Source of the DNA: Rostrohypoxylon terebratum
Lineage: Eukaryota; Ascomycota; Sordariomycetes; Xylariales; Hypoxylaceae
NCBI GenBank assembly: GCA_022497145.1
Contig: MU385891.1
Span: 206,616-270,615, forward strand
Length of the DNA: 64,000 bases
Direction of reading: 5' to 3'
In this document: positions 1-9,380 of the stretch, piece by piece
How the letters are laid out: each line of letters begins with the position of its first letter
Position numbering within the stretch: position 1 is the first letter of the stretch
Position numbers and translations under genes: made by a program
Notes under the pieces: generated by a model
Databases searched by the model: none
Told to the model about the DNA's origin: nothing
The model's input: the letters and a program-made list of their open reading frames with translations, nothing else

Positions 1-1232
1 CGTTTGATGATTACTTAATCTGAGATATTGTCTCGGACTCTTGGGGGGGTATTATCATCTTCACATCCGCGGGATCATCAAGATATTCAACTAGACCTGG
101 GTATCTGGATTGATTCTGTGCCATACCCAGGTATATTCGGTTTTCACATCCATTGAAAAGGAACATGAGGGCCGCCAAAGTTATCCGCTTACTTTACTCC
201 AGTAATCGAATTGACGATTCCCTTACTAAGTTGTGGCGTACTGAAGATCCTCACCTTTTTCGTGAGAAATCTCATTGAACATCTCATTTCAGCTACCTGC
301 CTAGGTATTCTATCACGCAAGATTCCTCGGTCCCTGCCTACATGTCGATTCTCTAGACATCTTTGCAGTGCGGCTCCGAGGCATACGGTTCAATATGTCC
401 TCAACACCAAAATCCGGAAGGCGAACGCCGATCGGTGCCATCGTCGAAACTCTATCCTCATGCTACACTTAAATAAACTCAAAAATGTCTCATAAGAGCT
501 CTCACACACCAAGAATACGAACTGTCTTATACCTTGCATGCGACAAGACCAGTCCTTCTTGATCATGGACATATCAAATATGTCGAGCAATTGTTGCCTA
601 TTGACCCGGCCAATTTTCATCGACATACTCCCTTCTATTCCTGCTTAGAACGATCCGACCCCATTCTACAAAGGGAAGAAAGGCCGACGAAGTTCAGAAT
701 AACAAGATGGATTTGTGAGAAGTTGGTCCAGTTTAAATGCTTGGTAATCTACGTCTTTGGGTGTGCCCCCCACACGCATTTGTATGCGCGATGAGCCAAG
801 TGGTCGATATTGCGCCATCGGAGGTGCGAATCTCAACATCGGCTTGGGCGCTGAACCCTGACACGCGAGCGCTCCGCGGCCAATCAGACCTCCCGACCAG
901 TACGTATCCGGTCGTTCGTCATCACGACAGCAGACCCCGTCATGGCGAAGTGAAACAATCGGAATTTACGTATGTTTTGAGATAACCTACAACTCGCATC
1001 CATGATGGGTCCCCTATGATCAGGGTCCAACGAACGCTTCGGGCACAGACGTTATCATGCGTTTAAATCATGTTCAGGTAGATGGGAAAGAAGGTATACT
1101 TGCTTTCATAAACGTACCGTTCTCCTGAATTTCCCATTAGGTATCTAGGTAGCGGCGATTGGAATCCGTCGTGAATTGGCTTCTCCTAGTACCCAGTGCT
1201 TGCTTGAGGGGTGATCAATCACATCCACCACG
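1..1232. other. intergenic, no gene seen
   Basis: Several short open frames occur here (for example 534-794 and 737-985), but none has recognisable protein features, good splice signals or an obvious continuation. The last part, from about 1150, is presumably the promoter and leader of the permease gene. No repeat or RNA gene was recognised. Confidence 0.5.
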
Positions 1233-2987
1233 ATGTCGGAGGTACGCTCTCCCAACCCCAAAGAGGTACTGGTGCACGAGTTATCCGCATCAGACGTCGC
1301 AAGTTCCTCACGCCGGGAAACCGACCAAGATGAAAAGCTCAAGGCGCCATGGTGGTCGTACATCTGGGACTACGAGCCGGGGCGAACGCACGAAGAGCGC
1401 GTCTTCATCCAGAAGCTCGACGTCTTCCTCGTCACCATGCTCTCCTTCGGCTACTTCATCAAAAACTTGGACCAGACCAACATCTCGAACGCCTTCGTTA
1501 GCGGCATGAAGGAGGACCTCGGTATGAACGGTAATCAGATTAACCTCGTCGACACCGCCTGGACCGTCGGTTACGTCGTCGGTCAGATCCCCTCCCAGAT
1601 CGTATTGACGAAAGTTAGACCTTCGGTTTGGGTCCCGTCATGCGAGCTCGTGTGGACGGTCCTGACGTTCTGCCTTGCTGCGGCGAAGACCTCAAATCAC
1701 GTCATCACCATCCGCTTTTTTGTCGGCCTGGCCGAGTCCATCTTCTACCCGGCCGCCCACACCATTCTCGGGTCCTGGTACAAGCCCTCGGAGCTGGGAA
1801 AACGCGCTTGTATCTTCCATGCTTCGTCGGCTGCGGCCGGTATGTTCTCGGGGTATCTGCAAGCGGGCGTTTACAAGGGGTTAAACGGAGCCAGCGGGTT
1901 TGCTGGGTGGCAGTGGTTATTCGTATGTTTGAAACCTACCCCCCTGAACTACTGTAAGGTCTTTTGGCCAATAGACATAGATTATGGATGGCATTATCAG
2001 TCTCCCCATTTGCATTGCGGGATTCTTCATCTTGCCCGACCTCCCTGAGAACACCAGGGCGTTTTATTTGAATGAGAAGGTGCGTTTGCCACGCAAGGTG
2101 CGTAGTATTTTCAAATTTACTCACGATGTATTTGCAGGATCGTGGTATGGCGAAGGAGCGTATGGCGAAAGTTGGGCGAGCACCTCGCACGAAATTGGGG
2201 CGCTCTGCATTCAAGCGAATTTTCGGTAAGCAATCACAATTCTTTTACACACTTTTTAGATTGCATTATTGTATTAATACACAGCATAGGCCGATGGCAC
2301 GTCTACCTTCTAACGATCTTGTACATTATATTCATCAACATTGGACCATCCCCGAGTGTAAATCCCTTTGCCCTGTGGCTGAAAGCTAAGGGAGAGTCAG
2401 TCGAGCGAATAGTGAGTAGAATTACCTCCTTGCCATCTGGTGTGTTAGGAAAACCAACAATTTTCGCCCCTTAGAACCTCATCCCCACAGCCTCGGCCGC
2501 CGTGCAACTCGTCCTCACAGTAACCTTCGCCATTGTGTCCGACGCGATCCGCCACCGCGCCTCCATCATGTCTGTATCGACCTTCCTCGGCGGTTTCTCC
2601 GCCCTACTCCTAGCTATATGGAATATCCCCGACGGGCTGAAATGGTTCGCCTTCCTGATGCAGAAAGCCTCGGTGCCGTACGGGCCGCTGAGCATGAGCT
2701 GGGCGAACGAGATCTGCGGCGCGGACGCTGAGGAACGGGCCATCGTCATCGGGATTATGAATACTCTCGGTTACGCGTTTAATGCCTGGGTGCCGCTCCT
2801 CACGTTCCCGCAGGTAGACTCTCCGACGTTCAGGAGGGGGTTCATCTTCTCGACGGTTGCGTTCGTCGCGCAGGCGATTATCACGGGGACGGTGGCGTTC
2901 ATGTATAAGAGGGATCAGAGGAAGGGGAAAGCGCATAGCAACGATGTCCCTGAGATCGGGGACGAAGATGGTGTCATCGCGCCTTGA
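1233..2987 (+). CDS. MFS permease of the Dal5/Fen2 (Liz1) anion:cation symporter family
   Basis: Plasma-membrane transporter of the ACS branch of the major facilitator superfamily; closest in pattern to the fungal pantothenate permeases Fen2/Liz1, so a vitamin or other small organic anion is the likely cargo. Five exons were deduced: 1233-1922, 1981-2079, 2138-2225, 2290-2411 and 2475-2987, giving 503 residues, the usual family length. The start lies in a long charged N-tail. A first hydrophobic helix leads into LDQTNISNAFVSGMKEDL, the family hallmark after TM1. About twelve hydrophobic segments follow, with the central cytoplasmic loop around residues 235-290 (encoded by exons 2-3) and a short acidic C-tail. 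All four introns are 57-65 nt with standard ends. The family assignment is firm. The substrate is inference, because Dal5-type members also carry allantoate, nicotinate or biotin precursors. Confidence 0.9.
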
Positions 2988-3356
2988 TCTTTGGGTCACT
3001 GTTGATTTTAAAAACTTATGAAATACCCAGTCACCAAATACTTGGAGTCTCTTGGACATACGATCATAATCACATTACATAAGGAAGCCTCGTCATAAAT
3101 ATTTATTTTTGAATGAAATAAATTGACTCTAGGAAACTAATACATGCTTCTAATAAGGGTAGGGTTGAGGAACGAAATTTACATAGTACCAGCTAGGTAT
3201 CTAAAAGTGTTGGATGTGTCGACGATATAATGAATTAAGATGAATTGACGAGAAAGCAAAGGATGCTTTGAACTCGGTGCTATTAGACGATTCTGCTTAA
3301 TGAACACCCTTAAACCGAACTGGTCCAGACGGGTGAGGTGGTGATAATGGAAGGCG
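2988..3356. other. convergent intergenic gap
   Basis: Short A+T-rich 3' region between the permease and the RING gene, which converge here. It presumably holds both 3' UTRs and polyadenylation signals; nothing else was seen. Confidence 0.5.
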
Positions 3357-3812
3357 TTATAAATTACGGTAAACGTTAGCGTCGTTATAGTCGAAAGGAC
3401 GTGGTGTACGGAAATTCACCATATCCTTAAGCGCGTGAATTTCGCATTTCTGGCTTTCAGCATTTCTTCCCCTGAACACCAATAGCTGGAAAGTGTCTTG
3501 GGGAATTCTTCCATTGAATATAGGTTGTCGACATACCGGACATGTCAGATTATATGACTCATACACCCATTGGACCAGGCAGCTGGAACCGAAAGCGTGG
3601 CCGCATAGGTGGAGAACCACGTAAGACTCATGAGTTTCCTCCGACTTCTGATCGAGCTTGGGGTTCGTGATGGCTAGTTTCTTATCGTGGCAGATGATAC
3701 ACTGGATCTGGAAACTCGTGTTCTCGTCTATGACGTTTCCATTTTCGTCGAAGTGCCTAAGAACTTCAGAGAAGTATAAAGAATCTACAATTTTGATGTC
3801 TTGGGAAGTCAT
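3357..3812 (-). CDS. small RING-finger protein (putative E3 ubiquitin ligase)
   Basis: Intronless 151-residue protein starting at ATG 3812-3810. The core is a RING-type zinc site: CIIC near residue 38, a loop of about 30 residues, then LCGHAFGSSCLVQW, and CPVC about 12 residues further on. RING domains of this type recruit an E2 enzyme and pass ubiquitin to a substrate. One usual ligand position, the residue after HAF, is glycine rather than cysteine. Variants of this kind are common in small fungal RING proteins, but here it leaves the second zinc site one ligand short unless a neighbour substitutes. No transmembrane segment or second domain is visible. The substrate is unknown. The gene converges on the permease and lies upstream of no obvious partner. 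Confidence 0.7.
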   Translation of the reverse strand: MTSQDIKIVDSLYFSEVLRHFDENGNVIDENTSFQIQCIICHDKKLAITNPKLDQKSEETHESYVVLHLCGHAFGSSCLVQWVYESYNLTCPVCRQPIFNGRIPQDTFQLLVFRGRNAESQKCEIHALKDMVNFRTPRPFDYNDANVYRNL

Positions 3813-4303
3813 TGTGTATTGATGAAGTAGTTAAGCAGTGATTACTGCTCTTTGCATTTTTCTTTGTGAAAATATGCGAAATACTTATAGACAAATCGAA
3901 CCTCCCCAAGTTCATCAATAGACACGCTTTTCTATATACAAGGAAGTTGTTTCGACACACTGAGTGTTTTGACGCCTTGACATAAATTTTGAAAGCAGAT
4001 AGGGGTATAAGCATGTAGTTTGCAATGACGACGATAATCTCAATGGCTATTTGGATTTATCTTCTAGGTACACATACAGTGGGTAAGTCGACATGGTAGA
4101 CTCGCGATAATTAGATCCTCTATTTTGTCGGCATCGGGATGCCCTCTTCCCATCTCATCATAGCTCGTATCGGGCCGTTATTCTAGCAGTTATATGCTGG
4201 GTGTGTTGAAATACATATGAACGGGTAATAGTCTTTGGCTTTGGCTTGAATTGAACGATTCGCTTGGGGTTGACTGAAACGGCTATCAGATGTAACGCGA
4301 CGT
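3813..4303. other. intergenic, promoter of the RING gene
   Basis: A+T-rich spacer between the RING gene start and the 3' end of the next minus-strand gene. Only short frames without recognisable features are present. Confidence 0.45.
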
Positions 4304-5313
4304 CTACGTTTGACGAAATGGACTTCTAGGGGGTTCCGGGGTCCTTGGCTCCGATGAAAGCTCCGTTCCAACGACGTCTGCTCCAGGAAGCTCCGTGTAG
4401 GCTCCCAATGTTGGTCCTTGCAACTCGCTCCTCTTCGGTTCCGTCTCGACTGGACTGCCGTAGCCCCATGCGCCCGAGTGGTGCGCCGTTCCGTGTGACG
4501 AAGGAGGGGGCTGCCATTGGTATTGCGTCTGTTGCTGTTGCTGTTGTTGAGCTCTTGCGGCCATGGTAGCTGCTTCGGCCTCTAACACCTTTTTATTCAG
4601 TAGCCTATTGCGCCAGAACATGAACCCCACGCCTGCGAGCGCAAATACCATGATAACACCCTCGATGGCCAGCCCTGCTACCGCACCCGCAGGAATTGAA
4701 TCTGAGTTGTCTGTCGAATTGCTATTTGTGGAGTTCGATGGGAGGGAAGAAGCTGTTGCAAGAGGTATCGCTCCAACGCCAGACTGGAGCTGTGCGATGA
4801 CAGTGCCGACGGGTCCCGTCAACTTGAAGGAGCTATCACAGCATTGCTGTGTAGTCAAAATATTGGCATTACCCTCACAGCACCAGAAGCCACTATCGTT
4901 GCATGCTTTCAGATGAGCATTGTCGATCTTAACTTTTGTGGTTCGTTAGCCAAGTATTCAATTAGGTACGAGAGAATGGTTATGATAGTAAACTTACGCC
5001 CATGGCAGTATTGGGGACAACTTGGATCTTTGAACGTGGGATCTGTACATGCCGTCGCCCATAGTAGATGACTTTGTTGACGGGAGAGACTGTTCAGACA
5101 CAGGCCAGTCGATAAGCAAGCGTCTCCATTATCCGCGTTACAACATGAGCTATGCGACCCTTCCGTGCCGGTGGCATTAGGTTTGCATAGAGCGTTTGAT
5201 GGGCCTGCGTTTGTACCATCGAGGTGATAACATGTTGCCGCCAGCACTTGCAGAACCATGCAGCCCCCAAGAAGCAAGAGCACAGTGCTCTCTATTAAAA
5301 ATGCCTTCATCAT
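4304..5313 (-). CDS. cysteine-rich single-pass membrane protein with poly-Q cytoplasmic tail
   Basis: Two exons, 5313-4998 and 4932-4304, give 314 residues; the 65-nt intron has donor GTAAGT and a CTAAC branch site. The start at 5313 gives a hydrophobic signal peptide (MMKAFLIESTVLLLLGG and on). An ectodomain of about 150 residues follows with at least 14 cysteines, including CC pairs (SSCCNAD, WCCEGNA, QQCCDSS), and a Ser/Asn-rich stalk. A transmembrane helix lies at about residues 187-212 (AGLAIEGVIMVFALAGVGF), then RNRLLNKK as stop-transfer, a run of seven glutamines near residue 235 and a Pro/Gln-rich tail. Short Cys-rich ectodomain proteins with this single-helix layout are very common and uncharacterised in Pezizomycotina. 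A role in wall sensing or adhesion is possible but is inference. No enzyme motif is visible. Confidence 0.75.
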
Positions 5314-6748
5314 TTCTATATGTATATTAATATCCAACCGAATGAAAACGAGCGAAAGTGTGTTGGTCTTCGGGGCAGTCTCCGAGGTGGGACCAGATGG
5401 ATGTCAAGACAGGGAGGAAGAGGTAACAGGAGAACTAGGAGACGCCGGAAGGTGGACTGTGGTATTTATTCTGTCTGCTCTGTACGCAGATCGCGTATAT
5501 CTAGAATCTGGGGTAAGCGGTAGGCCTCAACGAATAAGGCTGACCGGCATCGCTTCTTCGTTCCCTTACCGGTCAATGAGCTGGTCAATCTGCCCCTGGT
5601 TGGGAATGCATTGTCCCCTGTTTCCAGAAGGTCTACACACACGTTTTGGGCTAGACAGCGCCACAAGCTCCTGGAAGCTGCATGCTCAGCTGGGCGGAAT
5701 TTGTGTGAGATCGCGCCTTGCCACCCAAAATAGGAAATTTTTGAAGCATCGATCCATCGTCGCTTGGGACCCCTTTCGTGATAGCCGGCCTAGATTTGAG
5801 CGCATTATTGGATAATATATTGCAGCGTATGATTATTGCCATGCGCCTAACACGTTTTGTGGTTTCTTTAATCAAAATTTTGAGCCTTGTTGAAGTATGA
5901 TGCATAAAATGTCACATCAGTAGGTGTGTAGGACTCTTGATCGTAAGATCTAACATTTCGTCCCAAATGAGATAATATGATGACATCAATCGAGCATGTG
6001 AAATTTCGCGATCCTAGCTATTATGATTTACATGTCCCTTCAGATCTACCAATCAGAATGCATGTGAGACAGCTGAAAGTCTTATCAGGAGGGATTAGTG
6101 CAAAGCTTACAGAAGGACCTCGACTTTGGTGTGAAATATCTTAGGGGTTCACTTGAAACCTAAGATAACAGGATTCCGAATTATTATAATCGAATCCTCG
6201 ACGCTGTAGATATTTGAAAGTCGCTTTGAAAGTATGACGCCAGATATACTGGATTCCTAGCGTACTAGGTAGTATTGTGGCACGAGAAACAGGCCGATAG
6301 ATGCTAGTATATATAAGCACTTAGATAGGTAGACTGCTTGCAACCTGGAAGACTATAAAGAAGTCAGTATATAGTATGTACCTAGTAGTATAAAAAATTC
6401 ATGTTTGTCCTCAGCTCCTGGAAGCTATGTCAACATGAAGAATGCTGGAAGAACGCTGGAATAAGAAGAAGCGAGCCGATGATTGGTTAGCTGAACACCT
6501 TCAGTAATCTTCGCGCTATGGAAAGAGACGCAAGTAACTGCCTAAGTAACTAGTGAATCGAGGTGAAAAGTATAATCTTTAGATTTCGCTTCTAAGGATC
6601 CCGGACGTCTGGTAACCTAGATGACGCATAATCGGCAATGTTTAGATCAGTAGCCTTCTTATAAATGCTGCGTTGGAGTTAATGCATCAAATGCTCAACT
6701 CAGTCATCCTAGCCTCGTGATATATTGAACGAACCCAATTCTTCCAAT
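5314..6748. other. intergenic, with weak LTR-like sequence at about 6290-6700
   Basis: The part next to 5314 is the promoter of the Cys-rich gene. From about 6290 there are a TATA-like word (TATATATAAGCACTTAG near 6308), a stretch beginning TGTCAACATG at 6427 with the repeated word GAAYGCTGGAA, and a further TATA-like word near 6660. This resembles fungal solo long terminal repeats in style, but no duplicated target site or second copy was found, so it is not called as a mobile element. Confidence 0.3.
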
Positions 6749-7480
6749 ATGGTGAGGCCTCGTGAATCAGGACAGGTCATCGAGCTTGCGCTACCAGCCA
6801 TCGCCAACAGACAGCAACTAAGAAATCTTCCCACCAACACCGTTTTCATAAGTGTAGACACCAGCGCGCTTATCGGATATCCCAAGTACGGAGGAAGAAC
6901 AAAGGTAGCCGGCATCGCAGTTCTACCTCCGCTCTGGTACCGGCCATGGGAGGTCTACGGGCAACAGACGCCTGAGAGCTTTATCGAGGCTCAAGATGTG
7001 AAGCTTTATGAGCTCCGAGGAACACGTCCTAGTCGACCTAAACACATCGGGGAATATTCGTTGCATCAGTCCGCGACATTCCAAGATGTGTGGAGACACA
7101 TGATACAAAAAATCCGCAGAGAGTCACCGCATGGATGCAAGATAGCGTACGTCGGCCAGATATGCCGGGATTTCCGGCGGATGGCTTTGACGGCAACGGA
7201 TGCGGCCTATCTCGACTACAACATCCCTATCGCGAACGTCAGATTACCGGGACCGCCGTTGTTGAAGGAGAGCTTCGTAGAATTTGTCGGGGGTAGTAAT
7301 GGCGAGTCTCGTCCGCAAAGTCCCAACTACGACAGCCTTCGCCATCACGAAAAAGCTGTGTGGACTTTGGCCGCGCTGCACGGAGCATTTGGAGAAATTC
7401 ATCAGATGAACTCTCAAGACGGGGATCAACGGGCGGATACTGCTGTAATGTCTATTGAGCGCACTGATGGCGCACGTTGA
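6749..7480 (+). CDS. hypothetical protein, possibly a degenerate RNase H-fold protein
   Basis: Intronless 243-residue frame from the first ATG at 6749. I do not recognise it with certainty. A segment near residue 32 (VFISVDTSALI) followed by TKVAGIAVLPPLWY has the beta-strand, Asp, turn, beta-strand pattern that opens RNase H-like exonuclease domains of the fungal Gfd2/YDR514C type. A later stretch KIAYVGQICRDFRRM sits where such domains carry their middle acidic residue. The usual second acidic residue just after the first Asp is absent, so if the fold is right the enzyme may be inactive. No signal peptide or membrane helix is visible. The length and ordinary codon use favour a real gene; an upstream exon is possible. 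Confidence 0.5.
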   Translation: MVRPRESGQVIELALPAIANRQQLRNLPTNTVFISVDTSALIGYPKYGGRTKVAGIAVLPPLWYRPWEVYGQQTPESFIEAQDVKLYELRGTRPSRPKHIGEYSLHQSATFQDVWRHMIQKIRRESPHGCKIAYVGQICRDFRRMALTATDAAYLDYNIPIANVRLPGPPLLKESFVEFVGGSNGESRPQSPNYDSLRHHEKAVWTLAALHGAFGEIHQMNSQDGDQRADTAVMSIERTDGAR

Positions 7481-7820
7481 CTTCCGAGACATGGCGCCGG
7501 AATAGCATTTTATGAGGAGGATGAGAAGGAAGTGATCGTTTAATAGCAATTGGTTCCGGTTTGTGATTTATGAACTTTATGAACATTAATACACCAATTA
7601 CGCACTAGACGCGGGACGGCAAAGTGCGGATATCACTGCCAAGAGCTGCTGCATCTTTACCTAATCAGGCCCCACCTATCAGAATTTAGCTCAAGTTCTC
7701 CACCTGAGCTCCGATGACATGCACCTACAATGCTACATGTACCCCTGTACTTTGCGATTCATCGTTTCGGATTCTTGTAATGAATCTATCACACCCTCGA
7801 CAACCACCACGACAACAACC
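7481..7820. other. intergenic between two plus-strand genes
   Basis: 340-bp spacer that should hold the terminator of the preceding gene and the promoter of the DUF423 gene. The last 40 bases are CA-rich (repeated CAACCAC words), which is typical of a fungal 5' leader. Confidence 0.5.
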
Positions 7821-8382
7821 ATGTCTAGCGAGGGTACACCTCTTCTAGTCAGCCTCCCATCAAACTTGACCTCTCGCAGACGAAGCGCAATGTTCTGGAC
7901 CCTCGGCTGCATCTACGGCGCGACCGCCGTCTGCTTCGGAGCCTTCGGCGCCCACGGTCTAAAGAAGACCATCTCCGACCCTGCCCGCATCGCCAACTTT
8001 GCCACCGCCGCCCACTACCAGGTATCCATCCATATACCATACAAACTTCCAAGGTTGCAATTCGAGCTAACACCCAACCCCCCAGCTAATCCACTCCGTA
8101 GCCCTGCTCGTCGCAGCTCAGAACCAGAACCCCATCTCGGGCGTCCTGTTCACCACCGGCATGACCATGTTCAGCGGCAGCCTGTACGCTCTCGTACTAG
8201 ACCCGGCGCGCTTCCGCTTCCTTGGCCCCGTCACGCCTCTCGGCGGGTTATGCTGTTCGTCTCCCCCCCTTTCTCCTATGCATCTCTCTTATGTTATCCA
8301 AGTGTTTTTCTACATCAATCACATATCCACTATCTTACTCACTATTCCAGTAATCGCTGGTTGGGCTGCGCTTGCTTTCTAA
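7821..8382 (+). CDS. TMEM256/DUF423 family small membrane protein
   Basis: Three exons, 7821-8021, 8086-8254 and 8351-8382, encode 133 residues. The family is recognised from FGAFGAHGL near residue 40, the following A..YQ..H segment across the first intron, FTTGMTMFSGSLYAL, and the terminal PLGGL..IAGWAALAF. These are the conserved blocks of the bacterial YgdD and animal TMEM256 proteins. About four hydrophobic helices are predicted, so it is an integral membrane protein; the molecular function of the family is unknown. The second intron donor (GTTCGT) is atypical and was chosen because it alone restores the conserved GGL..IAGW reading; the first intron is ordinary. The start at 7821 was chosen because upstream sequence is low-complexity leader. 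Confidence 0.85.
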
Positions 8383-9152
8383 ACAGGCGATGAAAGCTGG
8401 GGAGCTTACATAGTTCTACTATGTACCTTCTCCAAGGTTCACGAGTAATGGAGATATCTTGTGAACTTGACACATTCGGTCACTGGGAGTTTCGGTACTG
8501 TTCTATTCATCATCAAAGCATTGACGAGAGACTGGCGGACATAGCATGGTTCACCCTAGTGATGATCACATACGCATCTGTTATTGTGAATAGGAACATC
8601 GCCATTCTACATGGTTACCTAGGCAGCCATTGATTTGTAATATAGCACCTGTTGTTTGAACGTCTGGAATGTGAGTAGAGGCTGCTTGAAATTCAGGTGC
8701 CTAGTATTCAAGTCACCTTTACCAAATCACCATTGAATCAAGTCGAGTCAAATTGCATATAGGGTCAATAACACTTTGAGATTTCTCATCCTCCTAATTA
8801 CAGGTCGATATCCTAAGTAACCAGTCGGGACTAAAAGTAGCCATTGCCCTAACAAAGGCTGGTGATCGAAAAGGAGGGAAAAACTAACATCTATGAGACG
8901 GGGCCCTTGACCATAAGAGTTAGTTCTTCCACCGCCACCTTTCCCTCAGATCTCCGAAATCGAACAAATCCTGTGGTATCTCGTGAACACTGTTTTCAAA
9001 CTTTCGCCCTCCAACTTTCAACTGATGACAGAAAAGATCGCAGTGCGGAAGAAAACTGTTGCCGACCATGAGATGCCCATTTCCTGCCACCATCAACACC
9101 GTCGATTTGTTAGGTACGTATTTCAAATCCTCCAACTGTGACCCGGTGAAAT
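8383..9152. other. convergent intergenic gap
   Basis: Contains the 3' UTR of the DUF423 gene and the downstream side of the KAP120 locus. Short frames here (8421-8633, 8862-9071) lack recognisable features. Confidence 0.45.
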
Positions 9153-9380
9153 TCAACCCCAAGTATCATCCCATCGAGGGTTATTCTCGAGCCACTCTTC
9201 GTCACTCGGGTCTTCTAGACTACCCTCTGCGGGGTTCCATTCTACACCACCCGCGCCATCAGCGGCGGTCATCTGAGCCTGCGCCTTGGATCGTCGGGTG
9301 AGTTCGTATACATCGTCACGGATCTCATCCAGCTTCTCATCAAGGTCATCCCTTAACTCTTTCAGTCTGTTGGTAGCCTA
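9153..9380 (-). other. in-frame coding-like extension after the KAP120 stop codon
   Basis: Directly after the TAG (9380-9378) that closes the KAP120 frame, 74 sense codons continue in the same frame to a TGA at 9155-9153. The encoded stretch begins ATNRLKELRDDLDEKLDEIR, an acidic heptad-like helix. It ends in an acidic Trp-containing tail with DPSDEEWLENN. This looks like genuine protein rather than random 3' UTR. It could be reached by stop-codon readthrough, or by removing a 36-nt in-frame segment (9413-9378, GTACTA..TTTAG) as an unusually short intron. A recent nonsense mutation is the third possibility. Confidence 0.5.

Noticed and set aside
2610..3059. 149-codon minus-strand frame
   Set aside because: Antisense of the last permease exon; the composition is Arg-rich as expected for a shadow frame.
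5258..5815. 185-codon plus-strand frame
   Set aside because: It begins inside the first exon of the Cys-rich membrane gene on the other strand and has no domain or splice continuation.
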